NCBI GenBank assembly: GCA_023053685.1
Contig: JALIGW010000003.1
Span: forward strand, 144,628,665 to 144,692,664
Direction: 5' to 3'
Length of the DNA: 64,000 nt
Origin: Diadophis punctatus similis
Taxonomy: Eukaryota; Chordata; Lepidosauria; Squamata; Dipsadidae
The first letter of the stretch is position 1, and the number at the start of each line of letters is the position of its first letter. The notes beneath the pieces are model-generated. The model made no database searches. It was not told where the DNA came from and worked only from the letters and a program-made list of their open reading frames with translations. A program made the translations under genes and the position numbers. Shown here piece by piece: positions 1-12,355 of this stretch.

Positions 1-1141
1 GACTTTGAAGAAGGGAGATAGGAAGACTAGTGTTAAAACAAGTTTTCACTTGATTTTGTTTGGGATTTCAGTACCATAAAGTTCAAAAATTAAAATTATA
101 ATGGCATGAGCATTAAATCCTATCCCAGATGCTTTGCATATAAAATTGTGGACTCTTGGCTTGCAAGGCTAGGGATATAACTCTTTCTCTTACAGTGCAA
201 CTATATGTTTCTTTGGGGTTTCCTTCACATACAGTAGCTAACATTTTACAACTGTTTGAATATCACCTGCCCTCCAAACATTTATACACAGTCCTAGATA
301 AATCGGTCCAGAAATCAACCCAGCTAAGTTCAGTGGATCATCCTTTCAGTTCAATGTATTTATATAGGATTGTAAACTGGAAAGACTGCTGTTGGATAAT
401 AGTTGGGGAGCTGACGTTTTCACAGAGCCAACAGGACACATGGAAACCCCTTATTCTTTGGCTGCAGATGATGGAATCCCTACTTCTAGATAGGATAATA
501 GCTGGTTAAAATTTGAAGCATCATATTCAGTGTTATCTGAAGTACCAAAAGACCGACTTGCTTCCATAGAGATAAGAACTTCTTTCATTGTTTCAAATGA
601 AAACATGTCACATTCTAGAAAAAGGAGGTCAGAGTTATTCTTAGAGCAGCTTCTCTCAATCCAAATATGAAGATATCAATAAAATAAAATAAAATAAAAG
701 TGTATATTGTACCTCTAGACGCTGGCTGATTGCTTAGATTTTGGTATATTGCCTGCTATGTAGTTTCTTTCCAAAAGTTTTCTTCTGTGTTATTTATACC
801 ATCTAAACATGCCAAGGAATTCTGCAACTGTCTACTCCTAGGAAATGCAAGGGAAGCCTTTGCTGTTGCCAGGGTATTTCTGATGTTTAGCAGATAATTT
901 AATTTTCTGAAAGGGATACATGGTGCTGTAGAATAGAGCCAGAATGCCATTGTCAACAGAAAAACACCAGTTACACTTCTGGCTCACTAGATTTATTGTT
1001 AATACAGCAGCAGGCAACAGCAATTGATATAATGTAGTATTGGAAATTATCCTGGCCACTGCATAATAGCAACAGCTGTTATAATCCAGACATCTTTTTT
1101 TAAAAAGGAACCATGACTTTCATCCACTCTTCAGGGAATTA
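1..1141. other. AT-rich intergenic DNA, nothing recognised
   Basis: No gene, repeat family or RNA is recognisable. Short open frames here have no family motif, and a short (AATAA)n-like run lies near 680-700. It reads as ordinary AT-rich non-coding sequence. Confidence 0.5.
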
Positions 1142-1195
1142 TTCCATCCATCCATCCATCCATCCATCCATCCATCCACCCACCCACCCACCCAC

Positions 1196-1282
<87 letters not shown>

Positions 1283-1309
1283 ATCTGTAATAATAATAAT
1301 AATAATGAT

Positions 1310-1340
<31 letters not shown>
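1142..1340. repeat. Compound microsatellite (ATCC)n-(ACCC)n-(ATCT)n-(AAT)n-(AAC)n
   Basis: The blocks run in order: ATCC repeats to about 1178, ACCC repeats to about 1193, ATCT repeats from 1195 to about 1281, AAT repeats at 1289-1306 and AAC repeats at 1311-1340. The last two blocks adjoin the 3' end of a CR1 LINE on the minus strand and read as that LINE's tail, (TTG)n then (TTA)n. The ATCT block is the complement of GATA, the Bkm motif. Confidence 0.95.
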
Positions 1341-1433
1341 GAGTTGGAAGGGACCTTGGAGGTCTTCTAGTCCAAGCCCCTGCTTAGGCAGGAAACCCTA
1401 CACCACTTCAGACAAATGGTTACCCAACCTCTT
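1341..1433 (-). mobile_element. CR1 LINE 3' end fragment
   Basis: This matches, in reverse orientation, the 3' end seen again at 50.7-51.2 kb and 43.5 kb. All three share the run encoding 'GACCTCCAAGGTCCCTTCC' and the motif for a terminal 'DNHLS' peptide. Only about 93 bp remain, so the copy is heavily 5'-truncated, as is usual for CR1. The truncation point abuts a broken hAT element. Confidence 0.8.
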
Positions 1434-1440
1434 TCCTCCT

Positions 1441-1820
1441 GAGCTCTGTTTTCACTGGCAGAGGGTTGCAGGAGGCTGTTGCAGCCAAAAACGGAGCTGG
1501 TGATGGCCATGGGCAGCTCTCCCAGTTTTCACTGATAGAGGGTTGCAGGAGGCCATCGCAGCCAAAATTGGAGCTCACAAGGGCCACAGGTGGCACTCCC
1601 AACTCCATTTTCGCTGGCAAAGGGTTCCAGGAGGCGGTCACAGCCAAAAACTGAGCTCAGGAGCTCCTTTTTGCTTGCAGAGCGCTCGGGCCACCACAGG
1701 CACCCCTGACATGAGTGACATCTAGCTGGCCATGACCACCCTGGCCACACCCACCCCGGCCCCCCAAGGTCAAACACAACCCTGATGCGGCCCTCAATGA
1801 ATTCGAGTTTGACACCCCTG
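1441..1820. mobile_element. Truncated hAT-type element, same family as 61580-61949
   Basis: The right end reads 'GAGTTTGACACCCCTG', the inverted terminal sequence of the family whose intact copy lies at 61580-61949. Internal text is also shared, including the segment around 'ATGAGTGAC' and 'AAGGTCAAACACAACC'. The left terminus is missing and replaced by a CR1 3' end. The body holds about three imperfect copies of an 80-bp unit beginning near 1449, 1528 and 1608. Confidence 0.75.
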
Positions 1821-3022
<1,202 letters not shown>

Positions 3023-3024
<2 letters not shown>

Positions 3025-3118
3025 TCCCATTACGGGTATGGCTATCTGACGAGAGCAAAATAGCTCGAAATAGATCTATAATAGTCTCCCTTTATCTTCA
3101 TTTATCAGCAAAAAAATG

Positions 3119-3120
<2 letters not shown>
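3023..3120 (+). mobile_element. Body and tail of a tRNA-derived SINE family
   Basis: The body motif 'GAGAGCAAAATAGCTCGAAA' followed by 'TCTCCCTTTAT' and 'ATTTATCAGCAAAAAA' recurs at 17.9, 18.25, 32.6, 32.7 and 59.5 kb. The copy at 32.5 kb carries a tRNA-like head upstream of this body. Here the head is missing and the element runs into a (CA)n tail. Confidence 0.65.

Positions 3121-3162
<42 letters not shown>
3121..3162. repeat. (CA)n microsatellite, SINE tail
   Basis: About 21 uninterrupted CA units follow the SINE body directly, the same arrangement as in other copies of this family. Confidence 0.95.
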
Positions 3163-3164
<2 letters not shown>

Positions 3165-4582
3165 CATATATTGTCACATGAGGCTTTTTTGAAGAACTTA
3201 TCCCAAGCAAAAAAAAAGATTTTTTTGAAACGATCTCTCTTCTGGGGTTCTAGTATTTTTCACTTTCCAAAATAAGTTATAGTCTATCAGGGGAGCTTGC
3301 CTCACCAATATTTCCTTCCATAACCTTTGTTAAACACAAAGAGCAGGTTTATGCAGCTATTTGCTTAATTATTTTCCCCTTACCATCATTTGTTGTAGGC
3401 TGAGGTGGGATGAAGAGCTTTGAAGTCTGAGTAACAAAAGAAAAAAGAAAGAAAAGAGAAAAGAAAAGAAAAGAAATATGGTACATTTGTTCAAATATTA
3501 AAAGCCAGGTGCAAATATTTATTAATGCTATGGATATCCAGATTATTAGTAAGGTAATAATGGGCAAGAGTATATGAGCATTTAGATATGAGAAGCTTTC
3601 CCCCAATATTAAAATCTTCATTACTAAATTATCATTCTCCTCTACCAAATTTTGGAGTCACAACATTTCACGTTGTTCTTATATTGCAACCCTATGAACC
3701 ATGCTGCTTAATGTGAGTGAAACTACATCATGTAAGAAATGTCCATAATATCCTGGTCAGTGGCTGACAAGCTCAAAAAAGAGTTACAGAGCTGTAAATT
3801 AGCTGGTTGGAGGAGGTGTAGGGAGGAAAGCAGCTACAAAGCATCTCTTCCAGCCCAGGACTGGGATTCCTAATAACCATAATGCTGCAGCCAGATTGTC
3901 ACAAAGATCGTCATGAGGTGTTCTATCTTCGCACCCTGTCAAATGCAGAATATTTTATGCAAAATGAAATATCTTCTTCCAAGAAATAATAGAGCTCTAG
4001 TGAAATCATGTGCATGTTAAAGTGGGGAGGGTTTCATTGAAAATATGGATTGGCCTCCAACTGGGACATCTTGTAGAGCCCTACAAGAGTTACACTGAAA
4101 AGAAATTGATTGTGTGGCATTAGCTAATAGCAAGCAACACATGCAAAGGAGAGGTCACAGGCACAAGACAGAAAAAAGGTAAGGCTTAATTGATTATTCT
4201 GATCTGCTTAACTAGGTCAAGGAAATTACTTACATCTGTGAATATCAAAGGAGCAGAAGCCAGGAGCAAAGGGTTGTGATGGATCATGTCCGGCAGGGGC
4301 TACATCTTTTCTGTAGCCCAAGGCTGCATCTTATTTATGGACTGCGTCAGATGCTTACAACAGGTATGCTTACAACTGGAAGGAAGAACTGAAGATTTTC
4401 AACCCATTTGTAAGGAAGATTGAAGGTGGAGGGAGTTAAAGTTAGACATGGGCATGCTTTACTTTCTCATGGCTAATTCATACATTACTAACCTTCCTTT
4501 TGCAAAATTTTGTTCCTGATTTTCAGCAAGATGACCTCAAGATGCTATAAAGGTGATAATACAGAGTTTTGGGGCCTGGTTA
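3163..4582. other. Unannotated DNA
   Basis: A short AAAAG-rich purine run occurs at about 3440-3475. No other family or gene was recognised. Confidence 0.45.
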
Positions 4583-4930
4583 TCCAGGGTCTAGGACAAC
4601 TTGCCGTAGCCAACTTGCCATGGCCAACTTTCTGCAGCCAACTCATTGCAACCAACTCTCTGTGGTCCACTTGCTATAGGACAATTCAACGCCGTATTAA
4701 TCATTTCATTCAGTTATTTTTATTATTGGTGACCACATTTCCATCGAAATTATTGCAACTCTTATATTACTGGATTAACTTTCTTTGTTTTATTATTATG
4801 GGCCACAGTTCTGTCGAAATTAATTTGAATTTTGTATTTGTTGAATTGTCCTGTGGCAAGTGGTCCCGTGGCGACTTGGCGTGGTGAATTGCGCTATGAA
4901 AAGTTGTCTGTGGTGAGTTGCGCCATTCCA
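4583..4930. mobile_element. Foldback (long inverted repeat) MITE-like element
   Basis: The left half carries serial copies of a 'CAACTTGCC..GGC' unit, and the right half carries the complement ('GGCAAGTGGTCC', 'GGCGACTTGGC'). The best-paired arm portions are 'AGGACAATTCAAC' near 4678 and 'GTTGAATTGTCCT' near 4839. The AT-rich centre forms the loop. No transposase or clear target duplication is visible, so the superfamily is unknown. Confidence 0.55.
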
Positions 4931-6197
4931 CATTATCCATTCCTAGAGCTGAAGATATCTTCACTCTGGAATTCACAAAATGGGATGCAGTGAGTAATGT
5001 CCTATCCTTTGATGATTACTTTAAGACGGCATCATGTTTAAAAAAAATTCCTAATTTCAAAGACTTACATTACTATAAGAAATTACATTTCCCAAGGCAG
5101 AAAAGATATTGTAGATGCATCATCACTTGTGGCATCTGAGGTAAATAATATTGTTTTCTTATTTTGATATCACTCACCAAACAAGCTATCTATTAGACAG
5201 AATTTCTGGGTAATGTCTTTCTATCATTAAAGAACAGTGTCCTGCACTATTAATACCATTAGTAAAAGGCGGAGTGAATGAGAAGTTAGAATGTATGCAT
5301 AAGTCTGGAATCATTTATTGATGGCTGCTAGCATCTTTTTAACATTATTTTTTCTTGGTTGATGTCTGTTTTCCAACAAAAGGCAACCAGCTTATTGCTC
5401 TTCAAAAGTGCTTTAATCAGTTCTGAGGATTCTGATTGGCAAGGCTAGTTTTGTGTTCAATTGTGAATGATTCCATTAAAATATGAAGCAACACAGGCTC
5501 TCTCCATTCAATTTGCACAAAACCAAAGAGGCAACCATGGGATCAGGGGTTGGGAATGTGCCATGCAATGAACCCTCTGCTCAAAAAAACTACTTTGAAA
5601 TACTGCTTATTAAATACCATTTAAAAAAAGAATATGCTGAGTAAAGTTTGCTTTGAGGGAAAGTATGTGTAAAATCTGATAGGTTAATTTATTTTCATGA
5701 GGATTTTAACACATTACAAGATGAAACAGTGGTGGGTCAAATGGAAATTGATTTGCCCATTGCTATCTCCAAGTATATATTACCCAAATATCCGGGTGAC
5801 AAGTTTGGCTTAGAAAAGAAGTGATGAGTGTGATAACTGTAAATATATTCTGTAACTGTAAGGCAAATCCTATACAGCAATATATTTGCAATGAAGGCAT
5901 GCAAGAAGGACTTTTTCAGATGATACCATTCTTGCAAATGATGAGGAACTATAGTGGTTATAGATTTGCTAGGTCACCATTTCACCTTTTTCAATATGGA
6001 AAGGATTTTCATCTGCTTTGTCTATTGTATCTTCCAGAAATATCAAATCAAAGGTAGCTATTTGATTCTAATGTTCTACCTCTTAATTATTTTCTGGAAA
6101 TGAAACAATCAGGTTTTGTTTTCCTTGCAGAAGTAGCTCCAAATATTTTGAGATACATCCCTCACATCCAAGTCAAGGACCAGTGAAATAGTTTAGG
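4931..6197. other. Unannotated AT-rich DNA
   Basis: Only short open frames without recognisable motifs occur here. No repeat family was recognised. Confidence 0.45.
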
Positions 6198-6595
6198 CAG
6201 GGCCTGTTCTAGACATTTTGGCAGTCTAGGCAGTTATTATCTGGCACCCCCTACGGTTTGGCTCAGCTTCTAATTTTGTTAGGAATTTTTTCTTTCTTTC
6301 TACAAGTTTTTGAACTTTACAATAAGATGGAGTTTTTTTTCCCCTCAGACATTTTCACCCTATTTACACAGTCAGTCATTTTAATTACATCAGCAGCCAT
6401 AGTGGTCCTATGAAAACAATTTTCTGAAATTACAGTTAATCGTTGAATGGGCCTGTTACCTCACAGAGTGCAAGTTACTGCTTTTTTATTGTGTCTATTA
6501 TTGTGTTGTTAGGAAGTCTTTTCAATTTTGGCCTCACTTAAAGTATGGTACCCCTAAGCCTGTCGCTACTCAGGCTTAGTCTACAGTTGGCCTTG
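6198..6595. mobile_element. hAT-like nonautonomous DNA transposon with 8-bp TSD
   Basis: The segment starts 'CAGGGCC' and ends 'GGCCTTG', imperfect inverted termini of the CAG...CTG hAT type. It is flanked on both sides by the identical octamer 'agtttagg' (6190-6197 and 6596-6603). An 8-bp duplication is the hAT signature. The 398-bp interior has no transposase frame. Confidence 0.7.
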
Positions 6596-6603
6596 AGTTT
6601 AGG

Positions 6604-9152
6604 CTTGTGAGACAGAATGAGCAACTTTTTCCCTGGAAATAACAACAATAACAGCAAGAAGACAACAGCAGAAACAGGGGGCATCTACAGGAAGAGGTTA
6701 AAAAAATGTCAAGTTGTTGACCATAACTGTGCTGTCAAATCCCTTTGAACTGAGCAACAGCCAATGACATCCTCACATCTGCTCCATAGCATCATTGCTA
6801 ATGGTGTCTTCTCAAACATGCATGTTCCTGGATGGCCCAGCTACAGTGTCAGCCCAGGAAAAAAGGCAGCTAATTAAAGAAGGTGATAATGGGTATGGTA
6901 TGAGTACACATGCCCATCCTAGAGCACCTGAGTGGGAGATTCTGATCTGAGCATAACAGAACCCTTCCCCATATCTATCTCTGTGTCTGTGTCAAAACCA
7001 CCATCAAATCTGCAAAGCATTAGACAGCAAGGAAAGAAAAAAATGAGATATTTTCTTCGTGTGCAGGAAATAATGAGAAGTGAACATTTAAGATGAATAA
7101 TAATAGATGATTAGCATAGCATATATGTATAGATACATGTTTATTCAAAAATAACTCCCACTATGATTCTTCACTATAGTAACTAACAATTTTGTGACTT
7201 TTAAAAATACGAGCTGCCTGAAGGAACCATCTCGATCTATCGAACAACAGAATTTCAGTGGAACAAGCCCTGAATTTCAGCTCCATTTTGATTTTTTTTT
7301 CATCACTAGAACTCTTGATATCTCATTTCATGTAAATTATTTCAAGTCATTTGAAGCCTTCTGCCTCAAGCCTGGTTTTCATCAAATGATTTCTGGTATA
7401 TTGTTTGAGATCAACAGCACTGAGAGAATATATAAGGTGCTGTCATCTCGTTCTTTCCAGACATCTGCCAGTTCTGCTGCTAACAGAACTGATTACATTA
7501 TTTGCAGAGGAAATTCAGAGTGAGGTGGTTAAATATGCAACCCAGAAATGAAACACAGAATTCCAGTTCTGATGCTGCTTTCCAGTCTCAAAACATGTGC
7601 TGAATCATCAGTAAAGGGAGAAAAACTAACCTTGAAAAGAAAATGCCAGCATTTATTGCTATAATTTTTGTTTTGCCTGTTAACTTCACCGTATCAAAGA
7701 ATGGAAAAAAGTGATAGATTCTTGTGCTAATCATGCAGTCCCTCCTGTAGAGATGCTCTGGAATCTCAAAACTCTCATGCCCCCTTATTTTTCCTGAAAT
7801 ATTTGTCAAATGAAGAACAAATGGCAGGAGCAGGTGTGAAAAGTGGACCAGAGCATTTGGGCAGAATACTTGATATATGGCATTACCTGGCTTACAACAG
7901 CAAAATACTTCAGCCTGGCACAGAACTAGCATGGGTGTATTTGTCAAAAGATGTCCAAGGAAGACTTTCATTAATTCTGGGGAGGCGAGGGTCATTTGAA
8001 GTAGCATGACTGTATCTTTAATACATTAAAAAGGTGATATAGGAACTGTAATACATATCTTCAAGACATGTTTATACTCTGAATTGCAACATGTCTGATT
8101 ACCTACCCTTGATCTACAAGACATATCTCTGATGTTAGATTTCCGTAAATTTTCTGATATTTGTGTATCTGCAGAGATTGCTACCCGCATCTCTTCAAAT
8201 AACCCATTGGGAAGGGCTCTGATCTGAAACTTATCTCACTCCAGCTGTAACCTGAGAAAGGCAGTAAGCTACTCAAAGTATGGTATTTGACAATGGCTCA
8301 AGTCAGCTTCTGAATTAGTTAGGACCCCCTTTTGCATTCAGTGAATTATTGCTGCTACTTAAATAAATATTTATATCGCTAACTGTTGAACACACTATTG
8401 TGACATTTTATTGTTTAGATTTCTTGGGGAGAAAAAGGTTAAATATAATTACCTCTTTGTTCTTAAGTGATAAAAAGTGGGTAACATCTGTGCCGACTGC
8501 TGGGTATGCAGCAATAATAGCTGAGTGTTAACAATAACACAATGACCCACTCATGTGAAATGTCACTGCCTTTTACCTGAGTATCTCCAGCAGCTAGGAA
8601 AATAATTCCTATTCACCAAAGACTAATTTTCACATTTAAAAAATCTTTATTATGGGTCTACGGCAATAGAATTGCTTGACACAGTAGGGAACCCATACTT
8701 AGGCTGGCAATATAAGTATGAGGAAACGCCTCAAGTCACAGTCAAGCTGGGCAGTAATTCAAGCATCTGCAGCTACGAATTACAGCTGAGGACCAGCAGA
8801 TGGCACAAGACTTCTCAGAATGAAACTGAGCATGCTCACACAGCCAGCAACAATAAATTATTCAGATGTGATGTTCCTTTTTTTCAGATGTTTATGGGAG
8901 TTCTGTCCGTTTCCTTATAAACTCAGGGCAAGCTTATAGAAGTCTAAGAAAGCACTCTGTTACATAAAATTGTAGAGTGTTCTCCAGCTATCCCCTGTAC
9001 TAGGATGTTGTAGCAGAATGAAGGTATCAGTCAAATCATCTTGATGATGTCATTATCCAGCAAACATGGTTCTGTTTGGTTCCAGACTCTGATGTTACCA
9101 CTGTATATAGAAACAATATTTAGCTGTTGACTTGAATCCAACTCAAGATCAC
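6604..9152. other. Unannotated, mostly single-copy-looking DNA
   Basis: No repeat family or coding motif was recognised. The part from about 8190 to 8640 has the balanced, non-repetitive texture often seen in conserved non-coding DNA, but that cannot be tested from one sequence. Confidence 0.4.
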
Positions 9153-9160
9153 GATTGCTT

Positions 9161-9327
9161 CAGTAGTGGGTTCTAAAACCCTTTACTACCGGTTCGCGCG
9201 TGCGCTCGCTCGCGCGTGTGACACTTCTGCGCATGCACAGAAGTGTCCTGAGTGGGTGGGCGGAGCTTCCTGCCGCTGGCGCTACCAGTTCTTAGAACCG
9301 GGCCGAGCCAGGAGCAACCCACCGCTG
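9161..9327. mobile_element. hAT MITE (CAGTGGTGGG family) with exact 8-bp TSD
   Basis: Termini are 'CAGTAGTGGG' and 'CCCACCGCTG', flanked by identical octamers 'gattgctt' at 9153-9160 and 9328-9335. The 167-bp interior includes 'TGCGCATGCACA' at 9228-9239 and CG-rich text unlike the AT-rich surroundings. It has no coding capacity. Confidence 0.9.
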
Positions 9328-9335
9328 GATTGCTT

Positions 9336-10949
9336 CAATATGAATGAGACAGTTGAATGCTCTTAATTTCTCTTACAGAGCCATCCTATTAGGAAGGATC
9401 CATAAGGCACCTCTGTAGATGGACGAACTAGCTAAAGCTCTGTCAGGTTCACACTAAGACGGAAAGATCCACTGTTTCTCCTTCTCCTTCTATTTAAGAT
9501 CTGGAAGGTTTTGGGTTTTGTGAATTCACAGCCTCAATCCAATTACCCACAGAACAGCTTGTAATACAACTGCCATTCCTGTTGTTAGAACTTTGTTGTT
9601 AGAAGACAAGGGTCTTAAAAGAGTTTCCTTGGATAGTGAATGCAAGTTTGGATAATCCCTTAATGGCAGACCTCCTCTTCTTTCTCCTTCCTCTGAAGAA
9701 GAGATCTGATCTTACCTATAGCCCAGGAATGTTTATCCAGGATTGCAATCTAAAAAAATATGATGGAATATTATGGAGATTTTAGCTTTGGATAATCAAT
9801 TGTATCATTTGCGCCTTGTTTGCTTTGTATAGCATAGTATTCTTCCTAATGCTGTATAGCTTCAGAAAATTGGACTGAATTATGTCAGATCTTTCCTAAC
9901 ATTGTCAAGTTTGAATGTTCTGAGTTGACCAGTGCATAAGGACAAAGAACATTCAACGTACTAAGCTTCATGGTCTTGTTCTCTCCATATATTTTTGTAC
10001 TATGGCCGGTCCTGCTGTCAAGACCTCTTTTGCCCAAAGAGAATAAATAATTTTTTAAAGGTCATAAAGGTTATCGATGGAAAAGTTGGGGATAGAAACC
10101 AGACAATGTGCTAGAGGAGAAAATCCACCTCAGTGGCTCAACCGGCCATAGCAGAAGGACTGTTTTGAAAATTAAGAGTGACTGTGCAGCCAAAGAACCA
10201 TTCAGGTTTAAAAACAGTGATTACCGATGTCTGAATGAAATGTGTTCTTGGGGAAAGAAAGATTATTTTCATCAACTGGTATCTCCTTTTAATTCCATCT
10301 TCCACGCAAGGCATGGCCCAGTTGTATATTTTATTAATACTTTCATTTTTGGTAGCTCAATTTCCATGCTTTTTTTTAACGTGAAAGACACTAGGGTTAT
10401 GACAATATGAACGACTGGCATGAGTGATGGTCACTTTTGACAAAGCTAGAGCAGAAATATTTGAATCAGTAACTCCTCTGTTTTATACAGCTGATATCTC
10501 CATAGCCAAAAGTTAAGGGCTGCAGTTCTAGACATTTATGCTGGTTCAAAATATATAAACCATATTTGCTTTATTCTGGCCGCATCTACAAACTACCCCA
10601 TTGGTATTCTCTTATTCAATCTAGCTGATAAAACATTTCTTGGTTAATATTGTACAAACGTGACCGGTGCATTATTTATAAAATGTTTAACAGCTTCTAC
10701 AGAACTAGTTCACAGCTATAAGACCTTGATTTAGATCCAAAGATATCTTCTCCTTATAAATAGATTCCTGCTAAGACACAGTGACCCTTCACAGGCTTCC
10801 TCCATAAGAACAAACTATAATTTTCACTGCTACTCTAGCATGCAACCCAGCTCCATGATCATTCATTTCTTTTTGGGATTCCGATATTAGATTTTCAGGA
10901 GAAAGAAGAGAGAGGCAATAGCAGGACACTCCTCTACTCCTTCGGACAC
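9336..10949. other. Unannotated DNA
   Basis: No gene or repeat family was recognised. The longest open frame (100 codons near 10.1-10.4 kb) has no recognisable domain or codon signal. Confidence 0.45.
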
Positions 10950-10957
10950 TGCATGAT

Positions 10958-11293
10958 CAGTCATGGGTTTCAATTTTTTTTTACTACCGGTTCTGTGGGC
11001 GTGGCTTGGTGGGCGTGGCATGGTTTGGTGGGCATGGCTTGGTGGGTGGGGCAGTGGTAGGATACTGTAAAATCTCCATTCCCACCCCACTCCAGGGGAA
11101 GGTTGCTGCAAAATCCCCATTTCCTCAGCTGGGACTCGAGAGGCAGAGAATAGATGGGGGCGGGGCCAGTCAGAGGTGGTGTTTACCGGTTCTCTGAACT
11201 ACTCAAAATTTCCGCTACTGGTTCTCCGAACTACTCAAAATTTCCGCTACCAGTTCTCCAGGACCGGTCAGAACCTGCTGAAACCCACCTCTG
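10958..11293. mobile_element. hAT nonautonomous element, GGGCGTGGC subfamily, exact 8-bp TSD
   Basis: It begins 'CAGTCATGGG' and ends 'CCCACCTCTG', with the identical octamer 'tgcatgat' at 10950-10957 and 11294-11301. The interior opens with 'TTACTACCGGTTCTGTGG' and runs of 'GGGCGTGGC'. It has two degenerate copies of a roughly 42-bp unit ('GGATACTGTAAAATCTCC') and two copies of 'CTACTCAAAATTTCCGCTAC' near the right end. A related element lies at 13658-13964. Confidence 0.9.
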
Positions 11294-11329
11294 TGCATGA
11301 TGTGGTAACTAATTTGAGGATCCATTTTG

Positions 11330-11687
11330 CTTCATTGGTTATTCCCAAGATGGCGCCGCCGACGGCTGCCTTGGTGAAATGCTCTCTAATGGTTTATTTT
11401 TTTTATTATTCTCTGCGATTCACTACAGATTTCATACTCACAGGACCATCTGCTCACCCATCTCCTCCCACTTATAACTGCATGACTGTAACTTTGTTCC
11501 TTGTATCCTTACAATTTATATTGATTGTTTCCCAGTATGATTTGATTGCTTATTTGTACCCTATGACTATCATTAAGTGTTGTACCTTATGATTCTTGAC
11601 AACTGTATCTTGTCTTTTTATGTACACTGAGAGCTGATGCACAAAAGACGAATTCCTTGTGTGTCCAATTACACTTGGCCAATAAAT
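11330..11687 (+). mobile_element. CR1/L3-type (Snake1-like) LINE, 3' end, internally deleted
   Basis: The 3' part ('TTCCTTGTGTGTCCAATTAC', 'ACTTGGCCAATAAA') runs directly into the (TTCTA)n array, the arrangement described for snake L3/CR1 LINEs that seed pentanucleotide microsatellites. The left part contains 'AAGATGGCGCCG', which looks like a LINE 5' leader or promoter, so the copy may join a 5' end to a 3' end across an internal deletion. The left boundary is approximate. Confidence 0.7.
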
Positions 11688-11779
11688 CTATTCTATTCTA
11701 TTCTATTCTATTCTATTCTATTCTATTCTATTCTATTCTATTCTATTCTATTCTATTCTATTCTATTCTATTCTATTCT
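11688..11779. repeat. (TTCTA)n pentanucleotide array, LINE-seeded
   Basis: About 18 near-perfect TTCTA units follow immediately on the LINE 3' end 'CCAATAAATCTA'. Its position shows that it grew from the LINE tail. Confidence 0.95.
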
Positions 11780-12069
11780 GTGTTGCTATTGTACATCTTG
11801 CAGTCAATGTTGGGATATTGATAGTCAACACTGCTGTAGATATCTTTCTAAAATAATAAATACAACGTAAATTAAGGATTACATGTCCAGTTTCATGAAT
11901 GTGTCAGGAGTTTTTAATTGTTCGGTGTTCTCCTCTCACAAGGACAGAGAAGGCATCTGACTAAAGGAGTGTTTTGTTCTTCCAGGTCTATTCAGGGATA
12001 GAAAGGCCCATTTCCAGGAAAAGAGTGAAGAGAAGTCTTTCTGACAAACATTGAATATATTTGCTAAGG

Positions 12070-12355
12070 AAGCATGGTGGGCTTGGATGATAGGACTCCA
12101 CATCCTGCTCTGGGTGGTGCCAGATTAAAAGGAAGACATCCTGAACTATCAGTCAATGCACAAGGAAGATGGAAATGGAGCACTGCCGTGGCCTGTTGGA
12201 TATTAAAGCCAGAACCCACCCCTGGGTTTAGGGATTTCTTTTTCTTTATTATGTATTCTGTGTTTTGGGGGCGGCTGCACTAAGGGAGGCTCATCCAATT
12301 TCATTGTACACATGTTGTGCATTGACAATAAAGGTTTGATTTGATTTCATTGATT
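12070..12355 (+). mobile_element. Possible LINE or SINE 3' end
   Basis: The terminal part 'TTCATTGTACACATG...GACAATAAAGGTTTGATTTG' has the form of a non-LTR 3' UTR with a polyadenylation signal followed by a (TTTGA)-like tail. Upstream text has no usable open frame. The assignment is by form only, and the left end is uncertain. Confidence 0.4.

Noticed and set aside
7194..7523. 109-codon frame
   Set aside because: No domain, no splice context and no repeat-family match. Length is within chance for this much sequence.
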